A DNA stretch of 64,000 nt from Pseudemcibacter aquimaris (GTDB lineage: Bacteria; Pseudomonadota; Alphaproteobacteria; Sphingomonadales; Emcibacteraceae). The notes below the pieces were generated by a model, which saw nothing but the letters and a program-made list of their open reading frames with translations, was not told the DNA's origin and did no database searches. The position numbers were made by a program, and so were the translations under genes. Positions 9,277 to 18,187 of this stretch are shown piece after piece (position 1 is the stretch's first letter; each line of letters begins with the position of its first letter). The stretch covers positions 2,889,501-2,953,500 of the forward strand of contig NZ_CP079800.1 of NCBI RefSeq assembly GCF_028869115.1, read 5' to 3'.

Positions 9277-9642
9277 CTATTCGGACTGCTTCTTGCCCAA
9301 ACAATAAACAAGATAATACCCGACACCCAACACAATTGGAAATGATGCAAGGCCGCTTACGATTTGTGGTGCCTCGTCATCTGGAATGACTTGCGCTAAA
9401 ATTAGCATTGCAATACCTAAACTAATCAATATGACGGATTTCCTTAAGTCCTGAAAAGCGGCACCATGTGCTTTCCCGCCTAATGCCTTAATTGTTTCTG
9501 GGGTTAATGACTGACCGGAATCGATGGCTTTATTGATCGTTTCCTGGATTTTCTCTTTATCCTTACTCTTATAATGATAAACAACCCACATTCCCAAAAC
9601 GATACTGCCAAAAACAGTCATCGGAATTAATACATCTTCCAT
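9277..9642 (-). CDS. DUF6249-like inner-membrane protein
   Basis: The 121-residue protein starts with a membrane helix (VLIPMTVFGSIVLGMWVVYH), then a charged cytoplasmic segment (KSKDKEKIQETINKAIDSGQ and LTPETIKALGG), then two more hydrophobic helices (VILISLGIAMLILAQVI and PIVLGVGYYLVYCLG). This matches the DUF6249 pattern often found beside ECF sigma/anti-sigma pairs. The function is not known. It is the first gene of the operon, so it may help sense or tune the ECF signal (inference). Confidence 0.75.
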   Translation of the reverse strand: MEDVLIPMTVFGSIVLGMWVVYHYKSKDKEKIQETINKAIDSGQSLTPETIKALGGKAHGAAFQDLRKSVILISLGIAMLILAQVIPDDEAPQIVSGLASFPIVLGVGYYLVYCLGKKQSE

Positions 9643-9721
9643 TTTTTCATCCTTTAAATTTTAAAAATTTGCGTTTCTATCACTATAGATGCCAATTCTG
9701 CCACATTTGGATGCAATAGAA

Positions 9722-9749
9722 TTGAAAAATTATGCATGAGTGATAAAAT
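9722..9749 (+). promoter_or_regulatory. Probable sigma-70 promoter of the SYLF gene
   Basis: TTGAAA and TAAAAT are separated by 16 bases, which puts the start of transcription about 20 bases before the SYLF ATG. This is a sequence match only. Confidence 0.4.
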
Positions 9750-9775
9750 ATCCATGAAACACAAAGGGATTTATT

Positions 9776-10321
9776 ATGTTAAAACAATTCATCGCAGTGA
9801 TTATGATCATGGCATTGCCATTTACGGCGCACGCCAAATTATCCGATAAAGACAAACGTAAAACGCAGGAAATGCGTCAAGAAGTACTCGCCCAGCTTTA
9901 TGAAAACAACCCGGAAGCACGCGACCTGATCGCAAGCTCAGAAGGATACGCCGTATTTAACAATGGTGGTGTTAACCTAATCCTTTTATCCGCAGGCAGT
10001 GGTAAGGGCGTCGCTCATGACAATAGATCCGGCGAAGATATTTATATGCGCATGGCAACAGGTGGTGTTGGTATCGGCCTTGGTATCAAGGATTACAGAA
10101 CCGTTATGGTTTTCCATAAACGTGCCATGTTTGATCAATTCGTTGATAAGGGTTGGGACCTATCCGGTCAGGCTGACGCAGCGGCAAAAATCGATGACAA
10201 TGGCGGTGAGGCAAATGCCACAGATTCAGTGGTCAGTGGCATTACCGTTTATAACATGACCAAAAAAGGGCTTGCACTCCAAGCCACAATTCAGGGAACA
10301 AAATACTGGAAATGGGATTAA
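9776..10321 (+). CDS. Secreted SYLF/YSC84 domain protein
   Basis: The 181-residue protein begins with a Sec signal peptide (MLKQFIAVIMIMALPFTAHA, cleavage after AHA). The rest is a SYLF (YSC84) domain: SSEGYAVFNNGGVNLILLSA near residues 50-70, GGVGIGLGIKDYRTVMVFH near 100-120, and a final strand ending GTKYWKWD. SYLF proteins bind lipids, and bacterial members are periplasmic or outer-membrane associated. It is preceded by its own promoter and an aaggga ribosome binding site. A terminator follows inside the 3' end of the convergent acyltransferase gene. Confidence 0.88.
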   Translation: MLKQFIAVIMIMALPFTAHAKLSDKDKRKTQEMRQEVLAQLYENNPEARDLIASSEGYAVFNNGGVNLILLSAGSGKGVAHDNRSGEDIYMRMATGGVGIGLGIKDYRTVMVFHKRAMFDQFVDKGWDLSGQADAAAKIDDNGGEANATDSVVSGITVYNMTKKGLALQATIQGTKYWKWD

Positions 10322-10343
10322 CCATTCCCAGTATTGAAAGAAT

Positions 10344-11516
10344 TTACGAGCGCGCATTCGCAAGGATGACGCGCTCTTTTCTTTTGGGGTTTAGGCCGAA
10401 ACAAATTCTGATGAGATTGTTTCTTTTAATCACAGCTTCTATTAATCCCCAGCTGATAAGGTATGTACCTATTAGGATAAAAACAAATTCAACAATCCCG
10501 TTAAAACCCCAATCAATAATGTAATATCCAATGATGATCGTAACGGATTGATGCAAAATATAAAATGGATAGACAATTGAATTACCATAGTTCAGAAATT
10601 CATTTCTGAAATTAAGGTGGTGTTTTGCAAACCCTAAAATAGTCGCAATCCAAGACCATTTAATAATCATTTCCACCAAATCCCATTGAATAACATCAAG
10701 TGGTGTATCAAAATGATATTTAATCAGGTTAGTGCCATATGCAAGAAGCGCAAGCGCAAGTGCTTTATATCTGTTTCTGGCAAAAGCATCCCAGACGGTC
10801 GGCATTCTGACAAATAAAACCCCCATAATCAGAATATAAATATAGATAAAATGCCCAAAACTATCATCGATGATATTGTGGGTAATATCGTTATCCCCTC
10901 TATAGAAAAAGACCGCAAGATAAAGAATATAAGGTGCCCATAAAATACGTGCGCCACGTGATAGCCAGTTTTCAATTTTTGATAGCAACTTATGTCCAGC
11001 TTCACTATTAGCAAAGAAGATAACCGGGACCAGAACAGCCGTATAAGCAAAAAGATACACCACATACCACATATGATTATATGTCGGTACAGGGGTTAGC
11101 ATTCCATCCCAAAACTGACCTGTGAAATACTGGGTTGTCCAAAACTGCCAAAAACCGGGTTCGATAATCCCTTTTTGTAGTGCTTCGAAATATGGCTGTG
11201 GCGCAACAATGAATATCGTTGCTACAAAGGCCGGAATGAACAATTTTACCACACGTTGTTTTAAAAAGGACGCCATGGTCATTTTTGTCATCATCACACT
11301 GATGGCCACACCGGAAACAAGAAACAATAAGTCCATACGCCACTGCGATGTCAGCATCATGAATGATCTTAAAAGACTGCTGTCATGTCCGCTTTCAATA
11401 TGAAACGGCCAATCAACAAACATCATGCCTGTATGAAAAAAAACAAGATAGGCAAAAGCAAGTACCCTGACCCAGTCCAGAAAATGCTGGCGTTTATTAT
11501 AGACATCCAAATTCAT
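10344..11516 (-). CDS. Acyltransferase 3 family membrane protein
   Basis: I chose the ATG at 11516 (390 residues; MNLDVYNKRQHFLDWVRVLA) because a GGAGA ribosome binding site precedes it and the family signature (FLDWVRVLAFAYLVFFHTGM, with the catalytic-type His near residue 29) starts there. A reading up to 60 residues longer is open but has no family features. About ten hydrophobic segments follow, including QWRMDLLFLVSGVAISVMM and PFYILHQSVTIIIGYYI near the C-terminus. Family members O-acylate sugars or lipids or export succinylated glucans at the inner membrane. It is divergent from a LytTR regulator, which suggests joint control from the shared intergenic region. Confidence 0.88.
   Translation of the reverse strand: MNLDVYNKRQHFLDWVRVLAFAYLVFFHTGMMFVDWPFHIESGHDSSLLRSFMMLTSQWRMDLLFLVSGVAISVMMTKMTMASFLKQRVVKLFIPAFVATIFIVAPQPYFEALQKGIIEPGFWQFWTTQYFTGQFWDGMLTPVPTYNHMWYVVYLFAYTAVLVPVIFFANSEAGHKLLSKIENWLSRGARILWAPYILYLAVFFYRGDNDITHNIIDDSFGHFIYIYILIMGVLFVRMPTVWDAFARNRYKALALALLAYGTNLIKYHFDTPLDVIQWDLVEMIIKWSWIATILGFAKHHLNFRNEFLNYGNSIVYPFYILHQSVTIIIGYYIIDWGFNGIVEFVFILIGTYLISWGLIEAVIKRNNLIRICFGLNPKRKERVILANARS
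10348..10384 (+). terminator. Intrinsic terminator of the SYLF gene, inside the convergent gene
   Basis: The stem GAGCGCG/CGCGCTC with a 15-base loop is followed by ttttctttt on the plus strand. It lies within the last codons of the minus-strand acyltransferase gene (stop at 10344), so the sequence is both coding and terminating. Confidence 0.75.
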
Positions 11517-11608
11517 CGAAATTCTCCAATTCAAAATTAAATCATTGAATTCATGATGCATTTTTGGGAAACTCTTTGCGATAAGAATGGGATAAGTGAA
11601 CGGACAAA

Positions 11609-11661
11609 GTGACAATCGGTTTATCACTTGTGATAAGCGGCACCTATCCTGTGACAAGCGG
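11609..11661 (+). repeat. Three direct repeats GTGAYAAKCGG at exact 21-bp spacing (probable LytTR operator)
   Basis: Units are GTGACAATCGG at 11609, GTGATAAGCGG at 11630 and GTGACAAGCGG at 11651, starting exactly 21 bases apart (two helical turns). A weaker copy, GGGATAAGTGA, lies near 11589. LytTR domains typically bind direct repeats spaced by about two turns. The array ends 11 bases before the LytTR gene's ATG and lies between it and the divergent acyltransferase gene. Binding is inferred; the repeats are seen directly. Confidence 0.8.
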
Positions 11662-11672
11662 AACAGTATAAA

Positions 11673-12476
11673 ATGATACAAACGATTAAACGTCACTGGA
11701 AAATGTTACTTGTGGTTTTCAGCTACATGACATTTGAAGCAATTGTACGTTCCACTTCACTCATTATGGAATATGAAAATCGTGGTGATCATATAGCCGC
11801 GTGGAAACCATTCGTTTGGGAATTTACGAGCACATATATGATATTTGCCTTAGTTCCTTTTATCATCATGTATGATGAACGTTATCCCATTGCCAGAAAA
11901 GAATGGTTCAAACGAATACTCATTCATATCCCACTAAGCATGTTATTTTCCATCGTGCATGTAATGGGCATGATCGCCATGCGCAAATTGATCTTTAGTT
12001 CTGTCGGTGATGTATATTCAATGGATGATCTTGATTACATGATCCTTTATGAATACCGCAAAGACCTTACGGCATATATCAGTATCCTGATAGTCACTTA
12101 TGCTTACCGGGAAATTTTAAGATTGCGACACGGGGAAGCGCAAATTGAAAAATCTGAAGAAGAACGCATCATGGTCAGTAAATCCGGCCAGTTTAAATTT
12201 ATCGATCCCTTAAGTGTCAATTGGGTTGAATCTGCCGGTAATTATGTCGAATTACATGTAGGTGAAGATACATATATGTTACGCGCAACCATGAAAGACA
12301 TAGAAAACCGCCTTGGTGATAAGGAATTTGCGCGAATCCATCGTTCTGCTATAGTTAGAAAAGATTTTATTGATAGTATCAAGCCTGCCTCCAGTGGGGA
12401 TAAACAATTAACGTTAAAAGACGGCACAAGTTTACGCGTATCAAGACGATATAATGAAAATTTAAAAGCTGCATAA
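11673..12476 (+). CDS. LytTR-type membrane transcription regulator
   Basis: The 267-residue protein has four hydrophobic segments in its first 155 residues (e.g. MLLVVFSYMTFEAIV, YMIFALVPFIIMYD, PLSMLFSIVHVMGMIAM and YISILIVTYAY), a short charged linker and a C-terminal LytTR DNA-binding domain (about 170-265: VNWVESAGNYVELHVG, then FARIHRSAIVRKDFIDSI, ending SLRVSRRYNENLKAA). There is no receiver domain, so the signal probably enters through the membrane part. Likely targets are its own promoter and the divergent acyltransferase, given the 21-bp repeats between them. The NHL gene follows 17 bases downstream and may be co-transcribed. Confidence 0.88.
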   Translation: MIQTIKRHWKMLLVVFSYMTFEAIVRSTSLIMEYENRGDHIAAWKPFVWEFTSTYMIFALVPFIIMYDERYPIARKEWFKRILIHIPLSMLFSIVHVMGMIAMRKLIFSSVGDVYSMDDLDYMILYEYRKDLTAYISILIVTYAYREILRLRHGEAQIEKSEEERIMVSKSGQFKFIDPLSVNWVESAGNYVELHVGEDTYMLRATMKDIENRLGDKEFARIHRSAIVRKDFIDSIKPASSGDKQLTLKDGTSLRVSRRYNENLKAA

Positions 12477-12493
12477 AATATAAGGAGAAGGAA

Positions 12494-13519
12494 ATGAAAA
12501 ACTTACTAAAAATTGCACTGCTTGCCGGTGCTGCATCGGTCGCGATAACCAGTGCATCCAAAGCGCAAGATATGCCATATGAAGAAATAGAAGGCGTATG
12601 GGCAGAACTGCCTGACGGTCGTAAATGGGGTTCAACCAGTACCGTTTATTACGGTGGTGACGGAACCATTTGGGCCGCAGAACGTTGTGGCGCAAACGGC
12701 AACTGTCTGGATACGCCGGATATTGATCCTGTTATGCAAATCAGCAAAGACGGTAAAATTCTTAAAACATTCGGTAAAGGTTTAATCGTATGGCCACATG
12801 GTATCCATGTTGACCCAGATGGCAATGTGTGGATCGCTGATGGTCGCGGTGACGAAGAACGTGGTGTTGGCCATCAAGTTCATAAATTTAGTCCAGACGG
12901 CGAATTATTAATGTCCCTTGGACAAGCCGGTAAAGCGGGTAAAGGTGCCTATACATTTGACCAACCATGCGATGTACTCGTTGCACCAAACGGTGATATT
13001 TTCGTTGCCGATGGTCACTCACCACGTGGCAATAATCGTGTTGTAAAATACAACAGCAAAGGCGAGTACATCATGGAATTTGGTGGTGACGGTGCTGAGT
13101 TCGGTGAAATGTATGAACCACATAGTTTGGCTATGGATAGTCAAGGACGTCTATTTGTCGCAGACAGATACAATGACCGAATTCAAATTTTCACTCAAGA
13201 CGGAGAATTTATCAATTCATGGCGTCAATTTGGCCGCCCAAGCGGTGTTTATATCGATGCCAATGATATTCTTTATGTTGCCGATAGTGAAAGTAATTCA
13301 GGCGGCACACGTAACCCTGGATGGGACCGCGGCATTCGCATAGGTAGTGCGAAAACAGGTTGGGTAACGGCATTCATTCCTGATCCTGACAAGGGCGTTG
13401 CCTTTAGCCGTGCAGAAGGTGTAACAGCCGATGATGAAGGCAACGTTTACGGCGCAGAAGTGGAAGAAAGAAATCTTAGAAAATATGTTCCACGCGGTAC
13501 TTTGCCTAGCCCTTACTAA
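12494..13519 (+). CDS. Secreted NHL-repeat beta-propeller protein (amidating-lyase-like)
   Basis: The 341-residue protein has a signal peptide (MKNLLKIALLAGAASVAITS, cleavage near SKAQ) and at least five NHL repeats, for example GIHVDPDGNVWIADG, CDVLVAPNGDIFVADGH, SLAMDSQGRLFVADRYNDRI and GVYIDANDILYVADS. Architecture and spacing resemble the lyase (PAL) half of peptidylglycine alpha-amidating enzymes, a six-bladed propeller, but enzymatic activity is not shown. It has a strong aaggagaagg ribosome binding site, lies just after the LytTR regulator gene and has its own terminator. Confidence 0.85.
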   Translation: MKNLLKIALLAGAASVAITSASKAQDMPYEEIEGVWAELPDGRKWGSTSTVYYGGDGTIWAAERCGANGNCLDTPDIDPVMQISKDGKILKTFGKGLIVWPHGIHVDPDGNVWIADGRGDEERGVGHQVHKFSPDGELLMSLGQAGKAGKGAYTFDQPCDVLVAPNGDIFVADGHSPRGNNRVVKYNSKGEYIMEFGGDGAEFGEMYEPHSLAMDSQGRLFVADRYNDRIQIFTQDGEFINSWRQFGRPSGVYIDANDILYVADSESNSGGTRNPGWDRGIRIGSAKTGWVTAFIPDPDKGVAFSRAEGVTADDEGNVYGAEVEERNLRKYVPRGTLPSPY

Positions 13520-13551
13520 GATTCATATAACAAAGATTATATAAAGTTAAC

Positions 13552-13593
13552 ACGATGTATCCTGACAAATTCAGGGTACATCGTTTTTTTTAT
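13552..13593 (+). terminator. Intrinsic terminator after the NHL gene
   Basis: The stem ACGATGTATCCTGA/TCAGGGTACATCGT has one mismatch and a five-base loop and is followed by eight T. It is a strong plus-strand terminator. Confidence 0.92.
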
Positions 13594-13767
13594 TTCGTTT
13601 AATTCTCATGACTTAACAACAATTAACATTGTCACATAAATACAATATAGCTGACATGTAATTGTAATATTTCTGACATATTTTTTTCTGCAAGAGCGTC
13701 CATAGTGCGCCGAGTATTTAGTACCGATTCATTCAGGTGGGAAATGAATACATAAGAGAGCAGAAAA

Positions 13768-15861
13768 ATGACCAAATCTATTTCAACGCGCATATTGGTT
13801 GGCTTTATTGCCGTCATTCTGGCGCTGACAATTGTAAATTTTTATTCATCATCAAAATTGTCCACACTAGGCGCAACCACAAATCAAATCGTTGAAGTAT
13901 CCGATGTTGTTCAAAGCGTGAACCTTTATACTGAAAGTGTAACCAGCCAAGTTGCCGCGATTAGAACACTTGCTTTTTCAGGATTAGAGCAAGACAGATT
14001 GACCGTCGAAGAACAACGTGAAAAAACGCTGACATCGCGTGAACGTATGCTTGAGATTATTTCGCATACCAATCAGGAAGATATGGTCACAGAAATTAAT
14101 AATTCATCCAAAAGTTTTGACCAGATTTTTGATCAGATTGTTGGCCGCCTTGGAAGCAACGATGATGCTCTACAGGTTATTTTTATGGGTTTAACAAAAT
14201 TAAACACATCATCTGTTACTTTAAAAGAATTCCTTGGCGCTCAAGAAAATACGGACGTTAGCTCCAAAGCTGCTGAAATAACCGCGCTTCAGCAAAAAAT
14301 CACACAATCCAGTCTGGATTATCTTGGATCATATAGCGAACAGGATTATGAACTTGCCATCAACGCATCCGAAGAGCTTGATACCATAATCCGTAACGCA
14401 AACATGGCGTTAAGAAGTTTAAGCCGTAGAGAGAAATCAGCCCTACGGTTCGCCAGCCGTGATAACGGTCTTATACGCCAAAACATCCGGCAAAATTATG
14501 CCGTTAACATCGCCATGAGCGAAGCCCTTCAACAATTATCAGATCAAGCAAAAGCCATTGAAGCTTTAACAGCAAGCTTAAAGGATAAAGCATATAGCGA
14601 CCAATCAGACGCACTCACAGGAATGCTTACCCAAGTGGATGAGGTTCAAGCAGAAAATAGAAATGGATTATTATTTGGCGGGCTTGGTGCAATATTGCTT
14701 GCGTACTTCATTGGTAGATCCGTTTCAAAACCACTCACAAAAATTTCAGAAACTGTATCATCGCTAGCATCCGGGGAAAAATCATCACGTATTCCATATC
14801 AAGACAGACCTGATGAAATCGGCAAACTTGCAAAAGCTGCAGAAATATTTAGACAAAATTCATTTGAAATGGAACGTCTATCCGAGGAAAGAATTAAAAC
14901 CGCAGAAGAAGCAAGACGTGCAGAAGCCGCACGTAAACTAGAACAAGAAAAAGAAGAACAGGAAAGACAAAAAAGACGAGAAGAGCGAATGATCGCCAAT
15001 CAACAAGAACAACGTATGGCACAGCTTTCTCTCGCATCTGCTTTGGAAGAAAAAGTTTCTAATATTGTAACGACAGTATCAACCATGACTGCACAATTAA
15101 GAAGCAGCACACAGGAATTAAAAAGCAATATTGATAAAACCAATTCACTATCCATAACCGCAAAGGCCAGCTCAACCAAAACACAAAATAACGTTAAGCA
15201 GGTTTCAAACGGTATGTACAAAATGGATGACGCAATTTCACAAATTAACATTGAAACCCAAAAATCAAGGTCCATTGCTGATGAAGCCACATTGGTTTTA
15301 AACAATTCACAAAATCAGGTCATCACATTATCCGAATCAACATCACAAATTAGAAATGTAATAGCCCTTATTCAGGATATTGCCGAACAAACACAATTAT
15401 TAGCACTTAATGCCACAATCGAATCAGCACGTGCCGGTGAAGCAGGCAAAGGGTTTGCTGTTGTTGCCAATGAAGTAAAGAACCTTGCGTCACAATCATC
15501 AAACGCAACAATTGAAATTGAAAAACAAGTCACTGAAATGATTTCATCCACTGAAAAAACAGTTGAAACCATGTCCGACTTGAAAAATGCTATTGAAAAT
15601 ATGACTTCAATGGCCTTATCAATCGCAGAAGCCGTCGATAACCAAACCGAAACCAGCAACATTATTGAACGAAGCGTAATGGAAGCTGCCAATGATATGA
15701 CCTCATTACTATCTGATATTGATGAAGTAACATTAAAAGCTGAAAGTTCCGACCAGGTCGCCAGAAACGTTCTTGATGCCACTGTGGAATTAGAAAAACA
15801 AACCGAATATCTAAATGTGGAATTTAATGACTTCCTGATTAACATCAGAAAAGAAAGTTAA
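13768..15861 (+). CDS. Methyl-accepting chemotaxis protein
   Basis: The 697-residue receptor has TM1 at about residues 8-25, a large helical periplasmic sensor region to about residue 295 (possibly HBM-like, by its all-helical content), TM2 ([16 protein letters not shown], near 303-318), a HAMP domain to about 370 and a coiled coil rich in E/R (about 370-415). The signalling domain carries the conserved hairpin tip ([20 protein letters not shown], near residues 545-565). No other che genes lie nearby, so it must signal to an array encoded elsewhere. The ligand is unknown. Confidence 0.95.
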   Translation: MTKSISTRILVGFIAVILALTIVNFYSSSKLSTLGATTNQIVEVSDVVQSVNLYTESVTSQVAAIRTLAFSGLEQDRLTVEEQREKTLTSRERMLEIISHTNQEDMVTEINNSSKSFDQIFDQIVGRLGSNDDALQVIFMGLTKLNTSSVTLKEFLGAQENTDVSSKAAEITALQQKITQSSLDYLGSYSEQDYELAINASEELDTIIRNANMALRSLSRREKSALRFASRDNGLIRQNIRQNYAVNIAMSEALQQLSDQAKAIEALTASLKDKAYSDQSDALTGMLTQVDEVQAENRNGLLFGGLGAILLAYFIGRSVSKPLTKISETVSSLASGEKSSRIPYQDRPDEIGKLAKAAEIFRQNSFEMERLSEERIKTAEEARRAEAARKLEQEKEEQERQKRREERMIANQQEQRMAQLSLASALEEKVSNIVTTVSTMTAQLRSSTQELKSNIDKTNSLSITAKASSTKTQNNVKQVSNGMYKMDDAISQINIETQKSRSIADEATLVLNNSQNQVITLSESTSQIRNVIALIQDIAEQTQLLALNATIESARAGEAGKGFAVVANEVKNLASQSSNATIEIEKQVTEMISSTEKTVETMSDLKNAIENMTSMALSIAEAVDNQTETSNIIERSVMEAANDMTSLLSDIDEVTLKAESSDQVARNVLDATVELEKQTEYLNVEFNDFLINIRKES

Positions 15862-15888
15862 AAAATAATCCACAACCCTCCCATAAAA

Positions 15889-15926
15889 AAAAGCTCCGGT
15901 AAAAATTTACCGGAGCTTTTTCTTTT
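15889..15926. terminator. Bidirectional terminator between the chemoreceptor and TonB_C genes
   Basis: The perfect stem AAGCTCCGGTAAA/TTTACCGGAGCTT is flanked by A on the left and T on the right, so it can stop transcription of both convergent genes. Confidence 0.9.
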
Positions 15927-15942
15927 TAAATTTTAAAATATT

Positions 15943-16311
15943 TTATTGCAGAGCCCATGCAAGTGGAACAACCATTGTTAGCTGTGCGTCTGATGCATCA
16001 GCAGGTGGTGTTGGAAGCGGGCTTACACGCTTCATAAGCTTTGGGATCTCACGATCAAGAACATCGTGGCCTGATGATGCCTTGATTGAATGTGCAACGA
16101 TATTGCCTTCACGGTCTACATTAATTTCAACCTGAACTTTGCCCTCAAGTTCTTTACGAAGTGCTGCACGTGGATATGTTTGTTTTTTAGCAATTTTCTT
16201 AGAAACTTCTTTTTGCCATCCGCTGATGTCTGCTGCTTGTGCAGATGTTGCGAAACCTGAAATCGCGATAAAAGATGCTACTACTACTGATACGATTGTC
16301 TTAATACTCAT
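15943..16311 (-). CDS. Secreted stand-alone TonB C-terminal domain protein (copy 1)
   Basis: The 122-residue protein has a signal peptide (to about residue 27, VVVASFIAISGFATSAQA) and then only a TonB C-terminal domain: YPRAALRKELEGKVQVEINV, GNIVAHSIKASSGHDVLD and VPLAWALQ at the end. There is no retained N-terminal anchor and no Pro-rich periplasm-spanning linker, so it is not a standard energy transducer and should be free in the periplasm after cleavage. A close paralogue lies 355 bases upstream on the same strand. The ribosome binding site is ggagag. Confidence 0.85.
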   Translation of the reverse strand: MSIKTIVSVVVASFIAISGFATSAQAADISGWQKEVSKKIAKKQTYPRAALRKELEGKVQVEINVDREGNIVAHSIKASSGHDVLDREIPKLMKRVSPLPTPPADASDAQLTMVVPLAWALQ

Positions 16312-16666
16312 TTTAATCTCTCCAACTGTATTTTGACTTAACTTAAAAAACTATTTTACTTAACTAAATCCCTTTCGGGTTATTCAACTAAGGATAGTTA
16401 TAGTCATAAAAAGTATACAAAAGTTTAAATATAAAATTTTATCTAAATTTTTTTCACAATTTTGTGATAAAAACTTCATTTTTTAAAATTAAATTTGATT
16501 TAAAGCTATATTTTACAACAAAAATTTCATTTTTTAGTAAAAACAAAATTTTTCAATATTTTTCACGAATCACATAAAAAATCGCAATTTTTCATTCACG
16601 CAAACAAAAAGCCCCGGCAAACCGGGGCTACTTTATATAATATATATGGTTGTATTTATACTAGTC
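16312..16666. other. AT-rich spacer between the two TonB_C genes
   Basis: This very AT-rich region of 355 bases holds the 5' region of copy 1, long T and A runs and, at its left-hand gene-proximal side for copy 2, the GC-rich terminator hairpin. I see no ORF and no convincing operator. Confidence 0.5.
16605..16629 (-). terminator. Intrinsic terminator of TonB_C copy 2
   Basis: The stem GCCCCGG/CCGGGGC with loop CAAA is followed on the minus strand by TTTTTG. It stops minus-strand transcription of copy 2, so the two copies are separate transcription units. Confidence 0.88.
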
Positions 16667-17041
16667 TTATTGTAGTGCCCAAGCTAGTGGAACAACCATT
16701 GTAAGCTGTGCATCAGATGCGCCTGCAGGTGGTGCAGGAAGTGGGCTTACACGTTTCATCAGTTTTGGAATTTCACGGTCAAGTACATCATGACCTGATG
16801 ATTCTGTAACTGAGTGAGCAACGATGTTGCCTTCACGGTCTACATTGATTTCAACTTTAATTCTGCCCTCAAGTTCTTTACGAAGTGCTGCACGTGGATA
16901 TGTTTGCTTTTTAGCAATTTTCTTAGTGACTTCTTTTTGCCAGCCACTGATGTCTTGTGCATTTGCTGTTGTTGCGAATCCGGCTACTGCCATTGTAACT
17001 GCAACGAATACTGATACCATTACTTTACTTAACTTGCCCAT
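16667..17041 (-). CDS. Secreted stand-alone TonB C-terminal domain protein (copy 2)
   Basis: The 124-residue product matches copy 1 almost throughout its mature part, with about nine differences in 96 residues (for example GRIKVEINV against GKVQVEINV). This indicates a fairly recent tandem duplication kept under selection. It has a signal peptide (MGKLSKVMVSVFVAVTMAVA, cleavage near ANA) and a TonB C-terminal domain only. Such a free domain could bind TonB boxes of outer-membrane receptors or cap them, but no function is known for this form. Confidence 0.85.
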   Translation of the reverse strand: MGKLSKVMVSVFVAVTMAVAGFATTANAQDISGWQKEVTKKIAKKQTYPRAALRKELEGRIKVEINVDREGNIVAHSVTESSGHDVLDREIPKLMKRVSPLPAPPAGASDAQLTMVVPLAWALQ

Positions 17042-17336
17042 TTTAATACTCCTAATCTCTAATCACTTTAGTCTATACTTAGTAACTTAATAGAAATTCC
17101 CCGGCCCATTTGTGAAACTCACTTTTAAAATTTTGGGAAACCTCATCCGCAATTGAAACTATATGTAGAAATGGTAAACTGAAACTTAATGATAAAATTT
17201 TAACTAATTAAAAATGGCTTATTTTAAAGGTTTTTCGCCCTAAAATTGCCAAAAAATTTTATATAATTTAAATAAATTTATTTATATATTGTGCTGTTAA
17301 CGCACTGAAAAAAAACAACTTTAAGGATTATTTGTC

Positions 17337-17945
17337 GTGAAAAACACATTAAACACGTTAAAAATTTCATTTTTTTTGATATTTCTTAATTTTTTTACCG
17401 CAAATGCACAAAATCCATTAAATTCCAGCGAAATCGAACGTTATTTAAGCTCTTTAAAGACCATAGAAACAGCGTTAAATGCGTATGAAAAACAAAATCC
17501 TGATGCGGAAAAAGAATCGATTCTTAATCTCTCGCCTAACGATATGCCATCCAAAACCCCCATTAGCGGCAATTTAAAATCATTAGAAGCGCATCCCACT
17601 TATCCAAATTTTATTGAAGCGATAAAAAAACATAATTTCAATTCTGCAGCAGAATGGGCAAATACCGGTGACCGTATTATGAATGCGCACGCCGCCTATC
17701 ATTTAAATAACCCACCACCTGGGGATAATAAATCCATTGCAGACATTATTAATGAAATGGAAAGCCAAAAAGAAACGATCGCCAAAAACAGATATATCAG
17801 CAACGATCAAAAACAAACCTTATTACAAAAAATTGAAAACGGGGTAGCATTACTGAATGATCCAAATTATATTAATAATGAAAATATTAAGATCATCAGC
17901 CCCTATATAAAGAGGCTTAATTCATTATTCGAGGAACCCCAATGA
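17337..17945 (+). CDS. Secreted protein of unknown function
   Basis: The 202-residue protein starts at GTG (aaggat ribosome binding site, ten bases upstream). The signal peptide is SFFLIFLNFFTANAQ, with cleavage after ANA. The mature part is helical and charged, with EIERYLSSLKTIETALNAYE, YPNFIEAIKKHNFNSAAEWA and a C-terminal helix ending NSLFEEPQ. I do not recognise the family. Its last codon overlaps the ATG of the DUF3126 gene by four bases, so the two are translationally coupled. Confidence 0.75.
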   Translation: MKNTLNTLKISFFLIFLNFFTANAQNPLNSSEIERYLSSLKTIETALNAYEKQNPDAEKESILNLSPNDMPSKTPISGNLKSLEAHPTYPNFIEAIKKHNFNSAAEWANTGDRIMNAHAAYHLNNPPPGDNKSIADIINEMESQKETIAKNRYISNDQKQTLLQKIENGVALLNDPNYINNENIKIISPYIKRLNSLFEEPQ

Positions 17946-18175
17946 CCAGAACAGAAGTTTTGCGCATCCAGAAATACCTAAACAGCAAATTCGACAGCAC
18001 ACAATTCACTTTGAAGAAAAGTCAATCTGCTGATGACAGTATGGAAGTACATTTGGGCGATGAATTCATCGGTGTTATTTACCGCGACGAAGACGAGGGT
18101 GAGGTATCCTATGCCTTTAACATGGCCATTCTGGAAATGGATCTTCCAAACGCTGCGGACGCGTCACTAATCTAA
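17942..18175 (+). CDS. DUF3126 family protein
   Basis: The 77-residue soluble protein has the pattern LRIQKYLNSKF ... HLGDEFIGVIYRDEDEGEVS ... FNMAILEMDL. This is the small alphaproteobacterial DUF3126 family, whose role is unknown. It is coupled to the preceding secreted protein by an ATGA overlap. The convergent cation-transporter gene ends 12 bases after its stop. Confidence 0.85.
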   Translation: MTRTEVLRIQKYLNSKFDSTQFTLKKSQSADDSMEVHLGDEFIGVIYRDEDEGEVSYAFNMAILEMDLPNAADASLI

Positions 18176-18187
18176 AATCACTGCGAA

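Noticed and set aside
10829-11403. ORFs in other frames of the acyltransferase gene
   Set aside because: Overlap a gene with clear family signature and membrane helices.
15372-15845. Minus-strand ORF of 157 codons in the chemoreceptor gene
   Set aside because: Antisense to the MCP signalling domain; composition is that of a shadow frame.
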